NCBI GenBank assembly: GCA_023634235.1
Contig: JAMKCF010000022.1
Span: 5,944,541-6,008,540 of the forward strand
DNA from: Pisaster brevispinus
Taxonomy: Eukaryota; Echinodermata; Asteroidea; Forcipulatida; Asteriidae
Direction of reading: 5' to 3'
Length of the DNA: 64,000 nt
The translations under genes and the position numbers were made by a program. The notes under the pieces were generated by a model. It had not been told where the DNA came from and made no database searches. It saw only the letters and a program-made list of their open reading frames with translations. Below, one piece after another: positions 24,401-38,100 of this stretch (positions are counted from its first letter, which is position 1; every line of letters starts with the position of its first letter).

Positions 24401-27400
24401 GTATGTTTGCACATTTCAATTAGGCCATTCCAGGGGTTATGATCGAGCAAGGCGACCAGGGTAATTAAAAGGTGCGACAACAATCTTGATACATCCATGG
24501 GATTGAGGTTGTGAGAATGTGAATGAACAATGCATGCAGGTCCAATAGAGAAGATCACGTGCCGCTACTCATGCGTGAAAGGTTGAGTGGCGATCAACGG
24601 ATCAGTCACATTGTTTCTCGGATTATACCATTTTAGTTAGTGGTAAAAATTAAATACATTTATGCATTGAAATTGTAATGGTTTTACTGAAGGTAAGTGG
24701 TTATTAGTAATGCATTATATATTCATTGAGTTACAAGGCCAAAAGGATTCGTTCTTTAGTCTGTATAATTGATTTTGTTGTTGCTGCGCTGCATTTTAGC
24801 TTGGGGTAATGTTTTTTGCCAAAGCCGTATTTAGTTGCTAAAATAGAAAGACAGATCTTTGTTATAATACCGGTAAGTATTTCTTTTATGCAGATTAGCT
24901 CATTGCTGACCTTCATTTGTACTTTAAACCAGGAACAAATTACCTGCACTGCTTACTGCAGAATTCTGCGCTTAGGGCCCATGGAATCCTGCACCTTACA
25001 GGGTGCCGTATTTTTATTGCACGAGTTACATAAAATGTTCAAATGCACGTTACAAAAGTAACAGTACAGCAATGATTTTTAAACATTGACCAATTATAAT
25101 TAGTGTACAATCTTGACCAATGGTTGAAAATAAGCCCTAATACAGTTAGCATGAACATTCAATCTGTGTTTGTAATTCGGTACAATTTTTAATGCTATAC
25201 TTTTGATCACAACACTGGAAATATTTCCGTACCCATTTTTTCGACTGATACCACAGTCTTTATCAGCAGGATGACGCAGATGTAGCATCCGTGACCTCGT
25301 GGTCATGTGATCCCAACAACAGGCCATAGATTCCTGGGAGTTTGTACTTAGTACAGGTTAAATATTTGTTTTAAAAGATACAACGACTTCATTAACTTCT
25401 AAAAAGCCTATCAACATTAATGGGTAAAAATAGGAACATCGCCAACATCAGGGCGAGATGGTTCTGTTGGTAGAGCGCCGGCAGGTTAATCTGGAGGTGG
25501 AAGGTTCAAGTCCTGCTCTTGTCAAGGTTTCTTTGTTCAACCCAAAGTTTTTGGGGTTTTAAGCTAGTTTTTGAAGCTGTCAGTATTATTGGTGTTCCTG
25601 TTGCCTTGTGCGAGAGGATTCCACAATCTAGGTGTACTGCACTAAAATGCATGGTCTCCCAAAGTCCTTTTAGTTTTACAGAGCGCTGGCTGGTGACCAA
25701 GAAAAAAAGTGTCGTTATTTGGACAAAGACCTTTTAGTTTAAAGAGGACACAAAATATGAAGGAGCTTGCCAATTTACAACTCAAAAAAAGTTTCAAATT
25801 TATTCCTTGACAGGAAGCCAATGTCAGATCAAAATACACTACTGTCATTATTTTAACACCCCCCCATCCCCAAATTTGCATAAAGTATATGTATGTCGGA
25901 TGGGACGTAAAGTCGTTGGTTCTGCGTGTTGTGTCACACACGTAAAAGAACCCAGTGCACTTATCGTAAAGAGAAGGGGTTCGCCCTGGTGTTCCTGGTT
26001 TGATCGGCTGCATATTGCGCCACAGCACCTTGTAAACCATTACATGGTGCTATGTAAAGGAGTAGGTCTCATACTTCAGAAACGTAGCACCACATACCTT
26101 GCAGGAAAATACTGAATGTTGAAGTGCCTTGAGCGTCACTGAGTGGCGGATATGAGGGCTATATAAGAAGCCACTATTATATATGTGTACCTGAGACTAT
26201 CCTACACCGCACTGCTGTTAAATGTCATAATCTTAAACACATATTCAAAAGTTGGTCGGTGCGTACTCTTTACTTACACACAATTTGATAAGTCAGCCTA
26301 TTTCCTGATTGCGGAAATTCTGTGTGGGCTAATTATGCATTACTTGGTGTTTCATTTGATGGTTTTAGAATATGGAGATCCATACTGTATATTTTTCAAA
26401 CTTTTTTTTTCTAACAATAAACCTCCCCCTCCCTCTCCCCCCCCCCCCCCCCGCACACACACATAACCAAGTTATTTGTTTATTGCTGTGTTTTAACCAC
26501 AAAGAACATTCCCTCAGACCCAATTTTTCTTTCTGTCCCCTTTGAATTCCTCCGACGCCCCACAGTTATCTTTCATCTGCGTGTCATTTGGACACGGCTC
26601 ATGGCGTCGGTGTCCAATTTCCTGGTATCCCGCAGGGCCCTGGGGCTGGTCGACATTGGAATAATACAAACAGTGCCGCTTGCTCCTTGGTGAAATGACA
26701 ACATTTGACCACGTTGATTGTAACGCACCATCGCTCCCAGCTGTGTGAGCAGTGCTTCCCCTGCGTAGCGCTTTCTCCTGGTCAAGGTAGACTGCAAACT
26801 GTACTCTGTGGTGTACTAAAGAAGGCCGATAGTCTGGATAATCGTCAGAAATGTAAACTAACATTTTCTTTGGTTCTCCCCCGCAGAAGAATATTTATCA
26901 AATCATCTCACGGGCGCTGGCTTTAGAGGCAGTGTTGCATTAGAGACTATTATCATGTTTCAGGCCTTGTAATTAATCGACAAAGCGCAGGATAATTGCT
27001 CTCTTCTGCCCTCTTGCTTATGCTGCACTCTTTGTAAAATTCCCATAGTTTAGCTTTAAGAACGGAAACGAACTGCGGGATGAAAGCAAAAGTGGTAATG
27101 ACCTCATGTTTTTGACCTTAGCAGAGCCTTTCTGAAAAGCTGAATGACAACACGACACATATACAAGGTGCAATTACTTTACAGTCCTTGAAATCTTTGA
27201 GTGGGCAAGGTGGTTTTCATTTTGCAAAGGGCACTTCCATGGAAGGTCCATAGGAAACTTTTGGAGGGCCACCAAGGCCATGACCAGGGCAACAGAGGTC
27301 ATGACCTCCATGACCTTCATGTAACTCCAGGCCTGATATAAGTGTAATAGAAGTACATGTATTTGGGAGAAAAAGTTGCAGAGACCAGACAGAATGTGAA

Positions 27401-30400
27401 CATTAAACAAAAGTAGCCAGGCAGAAGGCAAAGGGGAAGGAGTTGAATGATTTGCTTATTGTAACCACAAAAAACAAAAAGTGAGCGAAAAAAAGTGAAT
27501 AAGGTACATTCATATGGGGAAATCTGTGGACAAAAAGAAAGCAAAAATAAAGTAGCATTTCGGACAGAAATGTTTCCCTTTTGACCGGGGACATGGCCAT
27601 GCTCTTAAAAGAACAAAGCAGTACTAAACAATGAAAACTTTCCATTTTGATCTTACCATCTTTTTGCCTCTCATTGATTATGATTGCAAGGGCCGTGTAT
27701 ATAAACCCATGGTGCTTGAAAATCCCTGCTAAGTAAAAAAATCCAGAAGCACCTCAGGTGGCTGTCAAATCTTCAGGCCCCAATTTAATCTACCAAAAGT
27801 GAAAAATCTACCCTTATGGTAAATTCAATGCATACATAAAATGGACTCAAAAACTAGCTGTGACTGATTTCCTGTGGGGCTGCATTCTTCACATTTGTTA
27901 GCGCAGCTTGTGCAATCAGTTTTAGCCAACACTGTATACAGAGACTGGTGGCTGTAAGCACAAAACGCCACAGCAACAAAATTGAGCTGAAATGTCTCAG
28001 TGAACCTGCTAAACCACTGAGCTACCAACAATTCCTATAAATAAAATCTTCGTTGCAAAGAGTATGAAATTGGCAAAGTACTGTCACTAGAGATGGTGGC
28101 AGGATTGTGTTGTTTTGTTGTGCATAGCGGGGTAAAATGCTGGAAAGAATAAGTGTAGTTGCTCTGCCACAATGGGGACAGACAGACAACCAGAAGACAG
28201 AAGGAGGACTGCTTGTCTTCCGGAAATGTGCAATCTATCGACAACCACATTTTAATTCCTGGATCAATGATAATGACCTATTTGAGTTCTCCTCTTGTAT
28301 TTTGTTTTCTATTTTATTTCCGTGTCTGAAAAAATTTGCCAGACATTTTGTTTCATACTGTGCCCTGGTTTTAGGGGGCAGAGTGAAACCCTTGTTTTAA
28401 ATTTAGAATTTTAGATAAACAAATAAAAATTACTCTACATTGTGACACAAGGTCAAATTATCTAGTCAATGACATGTACAGATACAACAATAGTTTTTAA
28501 AAATAGGTTATCGTGGAAGGCCAATTGTAGACTTTGGACTTATAGATGTAGCAGACTTGCCAGGAACATTTCTAGTTAGCGTAATTCTTAGTACATTTCC
28601 GAGAACAATGGATTGACCTGGTAAGTCTGCTGCCACCTAGTGTCCCCAAAAGTTTCCCACTGCATATACAAGGATGAAAATAAGACTTAATGAAAAGGAA
28701 TAAACAATGCCCTTTCACACACAAATTATATTTTTTGCATCCCTGTGGAAACATCAATGTTCTTTTCTTTTGTCCCTGTAGTTAACACGTTGACTGCCGC
28801 CTACGAGTATATTCGTAGTAACAGGTGTAACGGATTCTGCCACTACGAGTATACTCGTAGAGAATGAAAGGTTTTTGTATTGTTAATTGAATACACTGGC
28901 ATCACTGAGAACGCAACAAATACGCTTCTGGCAGTGGTGAGGACATACATCCTTAGAATTTTTATGTTCAAATTATTTTTTTTGGGGGGGGGGTGTTTTT
29001 GCTGTTGGTATGCGCACATGCGCACCACACTTGGCAAATGGGAACGCCCTACGAATCTATGACCGGCAGTCAACGTGTTAAGAACCTCCCATAGACTTTG
29101 TACACAAAATTCCTTGTGGAGCAATCCAGTCTTTAGAATTTCCTTATGGAGACCCTTTGTGTTCTCTTTTCTGTTTGGTTCTCTGTCTCCATAAGGTAGT
29201 GAATATGAAATCAGCTCTGTGTTGCAGTCACTCTGGCTATTCCTTTGCTGTGTACACTTCCGAAAAATCCTATTCTTCAACACTGTAAAAAAACACTGTG
29301 TGGGCGTGTGTCCTCCACATAGTGTTTCAAGTCCCTACATTATGTGGCCGTCTGTTTTTTTTCTTCTCAGGTCCCCTCTTCATATGTAGCGTTAAATCAC
29401 ACAGTTTTGCACACACCACGGTGAGGACTTGCAATTATTGTTCTATTAATCCCTTTTCTGAATAATTGCCCTGTGGGGACCAAGTTAAACGAAGAAAAAC
29501 ATTATGGGGACCTTTGTTTCATTGTATAAAAGTCCCCACAGCTGTGTGTATGCCTACCCACACATATTTGTAAATCCCTTAAATCAAGGACTTCTCTTTG
29601 TTCTCCTATTGTTTGAACTTGGTTTTTTTATCGACGTCCCCATTGGTTTTGTACACGAAAGCGAAGCGAGGACGTCCTCACTCCGTCAAACACCCGGATC
29701 CCTTGCGTTGAATGAGTAGACACACTCACCATAGTCTGTAAACACCTACAGGAACCTCCTTCTGTCCCTCTTTTGTTTGTACTTAACTTTTTGGCAACAG
29801 CTCTCATTGGTTTTGTAGACACTTTCCAACTGGGAACCTTCACCCAACCAGGGACCCTATTATTTTGTCCTCTTTTGTTATAGGTCCTTGAATGTATACA
29901 CCTACCCGCACATGCGTATTTACATGATGACAAGTATGCTCTCCTTTTTTTCTCTATTGAGACTGGTTTGCCAGACCTGTTTAACTATTACTCTTTATTA
30001 ATGAACATGTTTACTGGAGTGGTTGTTAATTAATGAACAAGTACCATCTTATTTAATGTGGCCTTTGGGTAGATTAGCTCTGTATAATGACTAACCTTCA
30101 GATCTTTGTGCTCTTCATGCGTTGTGATACATGTTTTTTTGAGGCAAGTGTTTCATACTGTTTACATTAGGTTATGCACATTCTGTTCAAAGTTTGAAGT
30201 AATACAGTAAAAGCATCAATGCTTAAATTTTGAATTGACTTCCTGGACGACCTAGCTTTCGCTCCGGTTCAGACAGTACACTCTTGACAGTTCCAAAGGT
30301 GCATTCTGCTGCATTTTATGCACATTGCCCCCCACCTTTGGAACAGTCCCCCTCTTCAAATTCATTCCGCAGAGTCACTTGAAATTTTCAAGAAACATCT

Positions 30401-32137
30401 CAAAACTTTCCTGTTCAATGGTTGATTGCTAAGGACCAACTATCTTTCCCATTATTAGTTACTTTATTTATTTGTTTATTGTATATAGTTTCTTGTAAAG
30501 CACTGTGGGACCCAGTGTTAGAGCGCTCTATTAATGCCCATAATTATTATTATTATTAATTCGTAGGGTCTAGACTTGGCCAGGCAGTTCCTGTCAAGTA
30601 TTGAGAGGTGTAGAAAATCTTGCATTAGGTTGAAGGGAAAGGGGAGGGGGTACAATGGGGTTTGGAGGGGGTACCCTTATGCACTGTTTTCAGCCCCTAG
30701 ACCAAGAAGAGACCAGGGCCCACTGTCTCGTTACTCATGGTGATTTGGTAGAGGCGGGTAGTTGAGAGGAGGAAGGTTGGGCAGGTTGGCCACTAATTTA
30801 GTAAGCCATCACTAAGGTAGTCATTGGAGCAGTTTTGTTCGGGAGGGGGTGAGGGAGGAAGGGAGGTGGTACCCCCTCTGCACCGTCCTCATCCATCAGG
30901 GCACTCAGGGGCAACTACACTGTCTTTATTTACATATTACTGGTGTAGAGTCTTTGTATCAAGTCGTCAGTGCCATGAGATGCATTGGGCATCACCTCGG
31001 ACTGACAGAAACCCACAAATCGTTTTTCTCTGCAGGATTTTCCAAAATGTGCAAATCATAACCCTGGATCAAATCAGTTATCAATTGCTAAAGTGAATCG
31101 TAGATAATGAACTTGATATTAAAAAAACCAGGCACTCCAATTTATAACCGTTCATTGATTACATTGTTGACTTGACAACCTTCATGTCGAGTCTATCAAA
31201 TTAAAATCCAGTTCAAATATCCTTTGTGCTGCGTCTGTCTCCTGTGCGGACGCTTTTAGATTTTACTTGACGACATTTCATATCTAGACATCATTACTTT
31301 GATCAAATTCTGATTACAAACTATATGACTCTATGTAGCTCGACCTCAATTGTGTCCTCACATTGTTAATAAAAATAAGTAGATTTTTTATTGTATTATT
31401 TAATTTTTTTACCAATAGAGTATGTCGTTGTGTGTTTTACTTCGCGGGCACAAAATTGCATTTTAGTGTTTAGAGAAGGACTCTTGCTGAGCAGAAATGG
31501 TTACCAGCTAAAACACAATGTACTATTACTATAGCTTGTGACTGGTTCTCTGCTAACTGTTGCTGAGAAGATAAATTTTTCGAACAAAGTTTAGTCAAAG
31601 TTATTTACCTGAACATTTTATTTTCAATAATCTTATACTGATCTTTTCACCATTTACGGTAATTGTTCTTCGGTTTGTTTTTTATTTGTAAGTTGTTGAT
31701 TTCTCGATTCCTATAAGCATATAAATAAATAATAATTTATTACATTTCTAGTGCGCCCTCTCCATCCGAGGATATTTGAAGGCGCAAATAACAATAAAAT
31801 TCCACATCAAAATAACAAAAATAAAAATTACACCCCTCAAAAAACGACATCGAAACCTAAAAACACAAAAATGTACCTATTCCATATACAGATGCAGCAA
31901 AAATTACACAAACAAATATCATAAGAAGCAGAAACCCTCACTCCTTTATTAGGGGGGAACAAAACCCCGTAAAAATGTAGTTACAGACACGACAGACCAT
32001 ATGCCTCCCTGAACAAGTGAGTCTGTAATGTGGCCTTGAAAGACTCAGCAAATTAATCCCCAGTAAAAAAGGCAGTAGTGCATTTCATAACTTCGGAGCA
32101 TAGCAACTTAGCAGTGATATAGGCTATACAAATACGG

Positions 32138-32169
<32 letters not shown>

Positions 32170-35100
32170 AATTTATGCGTTTCTAAATCACCAAATCTGA
32201 AAACCATCTCCTTCCTTGGTTTTTCAACCGAAATTAGAGAAAGAAATCAAATCATGTAAAACAGTGGTAAAAATGTAGCAGAAAAAAAACATGTAGTCAG
32301 GAAGGGACTGGAAGCCCAATCCACATGCAGGCTTTGGTGTGGAGTGGGGTCAAAACTGGGCTCAACAGCGATAGAAGGCAAGGACAGAACCACTCAGCCA
32401 ACCTGAAAGCCCAAACATGCAACGTATCAATGATGTACTGAGGAGCAAGGTCTTATCATAGAATGACAAGGGATGTGCGATAGCCGCTATTCCATCATTT
32501 GAAAATCTTATTAAAAACTAGGGGTGAAACGAAGAATGCATATCTTGTAAATAAATTATCCCCTCACCTCACTTGTGAGATTTCTGTAACAAATATTATT
32601 GGCGCTAGCATCAAACCCTGCAAAATGTAGAGCCCAACCCAGTTTATTAACCCAATAAAAAAAATAGGTAGTCGTAATCCAATACTAAGTCTGCCCTTGA
32701 ATTACTGGCCAGGCAAAGAGGAGATTCATACAAAACCAGGACAGAAAAATCAAGGAAGGACACTCTAATAATGGGGTATTTAAATGAGCAATTGTAATCG
32801 CTGTAGACACTTTGTGATGGAGTAGACACACATGCTGCCTGCGTATTCCTAATGACGACCATGAAATATTCAGAGTGGTGTATGAATGTTTTACTGCCTG
32901 ATTGTCACTGAAGCTAGCAATATCAACCCTTGGGTAGCCCTTAGGGTCTGAGAGTGGGTGATGACCCCAAATTTTATATATTTGTTTTGTAATTTCTATC
33001 CGAAAGCTTACTTGTTATAAAGATGGTAATAGTGGTAAGCATCCTGTGAAATCTTTTGTCTGAAATGCCCTCGTTGATTAGGAATCAAAGAAAAAATGTC
33101 TAAAAATTCACCTCAAGGCGAGTTTTGGAGATTCAAATACCTGTACTGCGGCTAGAGATAAAGTTGGTACCCGCATCACTGCACTAAATGGGTGTGATGT
33201 TCTTGATGAAAATGCAGTGACAGTTTTTGCTGTCGCAGTATATTCAGCTGAAATTTTGACCGGTGACTTAAATGTATCTTTATTGACAATTTGGCCTATA
33301 AATCAGCATTACGTTCACAAAAACCAATCTATGACCCTACCTCTAAAGGCGGAGTGTACTTTGGGTTTTTACTCCACAAGTTAATGGTTATAAAAACTTA
33401 CTTGGTAAAGAGCACTGGAGAGCTGTTGATATTATAAAACATTGTCAGAAATGACCCCCTTTGAAGTAATGGAGTTATAGAGAAAGAGGTAATTTTCACC
33501 CCAAAATTTGAATCTGATAAAGGCTTCAGGCATGAAGCCTTTCTCAGGCATCTGAAAGCACACAATTCTATGGAACAATGTTGTTTTTTCTTTCATTATT
33601 TTCTTACAACTTAGATTATCAGTTGAGCCCAAATTTTCACAGGCTTGTTATTTTATGCATTTTGTTGAGATACACTGAGTGTTGATACTGTCTTTGTCAA
33701 TTGCCACACGATACCCTGCCTTGGAGACCTTTTTTTCACACTATTATTTATTCGGTCAGGTTTAGCAAATGGAATTGAACTATTACCAACATTTTGTCTT
33801 TGCATTTTCCCTTTTCCACAGATTTTTCTCTTTTTTTGTCTGTCTCATTTACTAATTTGTTACTTGTTCTCCCTCTGCTCACCTTTGTTTTTGTCCTTTG
33901 TGTTTCCAACATCCTTTGGTCAAATCAGCCCCTTTCCTTTGTTTCTGACGTCATTGTTTATCCCTTTGTTTCTGACGTCAATTGTTTATCCCTTTGTTTT
34001 GGTGCTTTCTGCCTCTCTCTCTCTTTTTCTGTTTGACTGCTTCTGCTCAGTATACCTGTAAGTGTTGTGTTGTTATTTAGCCTTCGTGAAAGACTCTGCT
34101 GTGGGTCAGGCCATTAATTATTTTTTTTTAATCCCAAACAAATAAATATAAAAGGCAAACTCTTCTGGCTGTTTTTCAAATGTAAGAAAAGCATGAAATG
34201 ATAAATAGATAAAGTTGTAAGTTGAGAAACAGTGGCCACAATACTGAAACTTTTTTCGAAATTAAAAAGTAAAAACTATTCTCATAAAATTGTTTGTAGT
34301 GTTGTCATTTAGCCTTCAAAAAAGACTCTGATAGGGGCGAAACGTCAGGCTACCAACTATTTCTCGCAGTTATACCATTGGTCCTTTTGGTTGGTAAGCT
34401 GTTTGCAACAGCTAATACTATTTTTCACTCATAAAATTATCTTTACATTAATAACATGTTTTCCTATTAAGTTAAGCATCTTTTCCATCAACGTGTATGC
34501 ATAAAATACTCTTTCAATAACTCCATTTCTAGATACTCCACCCTTCACAAACTCTGTGAAACAATAGCTTGTTTCAGCCCAAGAAAGCAATTAAGGTTTT
34601 TTGCACAATATTAAAGTTTTGTCTACATAGGGTAGAAAACACATCCGGGCCCAATTTCATGGCTTTGCTTACCGTAAGCAAAGAATCTCCGCTTACAGAA
34701 GCAGGGAATTCCGGGCTTACATCAAGCGTGTTTCATGGGTTAGCAGAGAATTTTTACTTGTGCGCGTGCGTGCCCTACATTACTAGGCATTCTTCGCTTA
34801 CACAGCTAGCACAGAGATTTGGTGCTGGCACAGTAAGCTGAATTCGGGGGTAAGCAGAGCCATGAAATTGGGCCCAGGGCAGTACCAAATTGTCATCCTA
34901 CCATGGTGCATCTCTTTTGCTCACTTTGGATAGAATCAAATTGAGCCAAGAGGAACAACATGTACTGTATTGTTTAAAATTCTTATAATGCAGGGTTGAG
35001 CAGAGAAAAATTGACTAGAGTAGGACTTGAACCTACGACCTCTGGATTAATGTGCTAGTGCTCTACCAACTGAGCCATCTAGCCCTAATGTGGTCTTCCT

Positions 35101-38100
35101 GTTTGGTCTTTGTTGGGGGAGGGGGGCAAAACTGACAACAGTTTTTTTTTTCTTTGGGCCAAATTTATGAGCAAATTTATTTCCGACTGGAATGTGTAAT
35201 TTTGTCCAAATTGCTGCCTTTGGTTTTGGATTGAAGGTCGAAAACTGATTGCGTTTTTGGGACTGAATCGTCAATTCACTGTTGAGATTTTTATGAGCTT
35301 TTTTTCCATGGTCTTTATCGTCTTCCCCTTCTGACTTCAAGTTAAAAAACAAATAATTTAAGACGTATTCTGCATTGCGCATAGTGTCATCGCTGCACTG
35401 ATTGTTTATGCTGCCGAGAACTTTATGATCTCTTGTACTACGGGACATAAAGAACATTGGTTTAGATTGCCTGAATCGCTTCTTGGGGGTTCTATGTTGT
35501 GATCTCTCTTTGTACAGACATCAACAGCATGTGACAGTTATGTCACTACAGCAGTATTTTCAACCTCTCTTGAGACATTTATGAGTTTAGAGTTGAATGA
35601 CGAGAGTTTGAGCAATCCGATGTGTCTGTTATTTGCTCTTGATGATGCTTTTTGAAAGCCTAAGAGTGTATTGTGGCCGAGAGGTCTAGTGCATCAGACA
35701 CAAGTTTTGGAGGCAGAGTCATCAGGGCCCAATTTCATAAAACCTGTAAGCACAAAAACTTGCTAAGCACAGAAAAATAATGCTTAGCAAATACTGGTTA
35801 CCAGCCCAAATTTCGTAAGGTTTACATTGTTTTGACTGGTGCCCCATTCATTTTTTGCTAAGCTGTATTTTCTGCTTAACAGGTTTATGCAATTGGGCCT
35901 GGGTTTATGTCTAAATTCACCCTTTTTCACTTGCCTATGACAAGCACTCAGTTTCATAAAGCTGCAGAAAATATCGCTTGACATTTTAAAAGTATGCACA
36001 ACTTAGCAGAGCAGTTTCACAAGCATTGTAGATCAAATGATATTCTTCCTGGTATTACAGGGCCCAATTTCATACAGCTATATAAACTTTTAGAGGCTTT
36101 GCATGGTGAGGTATCAATGTTTAATTCGGTTTGCGGTAACACCATGTGTATATCTACTAGCTATGTAGATTTGTTCTTAGAAAACTAGGTCTTGCTTTTT
36201 AATTCTACTGCCGCGGAGTAGATTTGGAATCGAGAGACTACTTCGGGAGACTACTTAGCTAAGCTGGACAGTTCTTTTCAGAACTAAGTAGTCTCCCAAA
36301 GTAGTCTCCCAAAGTAGTCTCCCGATTCCAAATCTACTCCGCGGCAGTAGAATTAAAAAGCAAGACCTAGTTCTCTAAGAACAAATCTACATAGCTAGTA
36401 GATATACACATGGTGTTACCGCAAACCGAATATACATTCATACAGCTGTTTAAGCACAAAAAGTAGCTAAGCACAACAAAACTATGCTTACTAGACTGAG
36501 GTTACCTGTAAAGATTTTGCCACATTATGCGCATTTTGTTTGAGAAATTAGTCAAAAATACAACTGAGAAATATTACAAGTATATTTTGTTAATTTAATA
36601 TTCTTTTTGTTTCATTTGAAATGTGCACAAAACTAAGCATTGTTATTGTAATATGTAGTGGACATTTTAGATTTGTATTATGTTAATGTTGGAAATTAAT
36701 ATCAAAATTATCCTTTGGATTAATTAAGTTGACTGATGATCGTTCCCAACCTTACAACAATTGCAGGGTTTTGAGTTGTGTTGATGAATGAGCAGTAGGG
36801 GACAATTAATTTTATAGGGCTACCAAGGAGAGCTTGATTTCATTAAATTGCTTAGCACAGGAAATCATGCTTAGCAGAAACAGGTTACCAGCCAAAATAC
36901 CATGCAAAGTTTGTGACTGGTTTTCTGCTAATCTCTGTTAGCGGAACATTTTGCTTAGCACCATTTTATGAAAATTGAGTCCTGGTTGCATTGCTTCATA
37001 AAAATTTTCATGGTAAGCAAATGTTGCAGGGAACCAGTCACAAATAATAGAAAACACATGGTGTCTTTGCTGGTAACCTTCTCGTCCTAGCAAAAACTGT
37101 TTTCTGCACTCACCTGCCTGCGTGCTCAGTAACCCTATGGGGTTTATTATTGCTCAAAGTTTACATTATGAACAAGTACAAGTTCGTAACAGTCCATAGA
37201 ACCTGGAAAGTGTTAGTTCATCAAAAAGATATTATTCTTCAATACGTACATTACAGTGGAGGTCATAAATAGCCATTAATTAGGCATCTTTCTTCAAAAG
37301 ACAAAACTGCTGCGCCCAATTTCAAATTGCATAGCAGCTTTTTTTTACTAAGCAAAAAATGAGTTGGGCACCAGTCGCAACAATGTAAACTTTATGGAAT
37401 TTGGGCTAGTAACCTGTTTCTACTAAGCAGTATTTTTCTGTGCTCACCAAGTTTGTGTGCGTACAGCCGTTGAAATTGGGCCCTGTTTTTTTGGAAGTAG
37501 CCTTTTTTGTTTGTTTCTGTTTTTTGTTTTTTTAATGCAGATATTGCAAATGATTGTCTTCAGACTTCATGTCGTTTTTTGATGAACTGTCACTCTCCAG
37601 CTTCTATGGTTTAAGTGATAATCAGTAGGAGGGTTACACTGTCTGTTTGACTCTCTTCACATCCTCTCCCCCAGGGTTTTAACCAAGACTTTGAGGAGCT
37701 GTACAAGACCCAGAAGAGTTATGCCATCCCCCACGCTGAGCTACGGCAGTCGCTACGCCGTGAGAACAAGGATCACATCGTGCAACCGTACCAAGTCTTC
37801 AGGGACAAGTGAGTAAATGATTGCTGCTCACACATCAACCTCCCCTACTCCATGCCCCACTCCTTGCTCCCTCCTGGTCAATTATCTCTGCAGCTTTCTG
37901 TTCTTTCAACCCTTTACAGTCGACTCTCGTTAATACGAGCTCGGAAGATACGAGACGCCGGTTAATACGAGGTATTTCACCGGTCCCGAACTGTCCCATG
38001 CGTGTTTCTATGTCTTAAAAACGGAAGATACGAGCACGGTCGTAACGAGAACACGGATATTACGAGGTATTTTTGCGGCCCCGTGATGACAAAATGTATT

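Larger units (their letters stand above)
20776..37674. other. 16.9-kb EXOC7 intron
   Basis: The intron holds the duplicate exon at 22976-23035 and the repeats listed separately. Stretches where I see neither genes nor recognisable repeats are about 21220-22280, 22545-22970, 23040-24230, 24390-25430, 26190-28780, 29930-30230, 30570-31730 and 35140-35720. Within these, 26510-26930 is more GC-rich and looks single-copy. Poly-C runs occur near 26439. Small ORFs in these stretches have no recognisable product. Confidence 0.7.

Noticed and set aside
25443..25530. Functional tRNA gene
   Set aside because: A and B boxes are present, but the acceptor stem does not pair well. The same sequence is a mobile arm repeated at least six times here.
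25642..26115. Minus-strand 132-codon and plus-strand 102-codon frames
   Set aside because: They cross a SINE body and show no recognisable domain.
28843..29283. Minus-strand 146-codon frame, partly shared with 41904-42149
   Set aside because: The shared part is the interior of the piggyBac-like MITE copies; it has no transposase motifs.
33794..34061. Two hydrophobic frames of 65-80 codons resembling membrane proteins
   Set aside because: They translate a pyrimidine-rich tract and a 27-bp tandem repeat; Phe/Leu/Ser richness follows from base composition.
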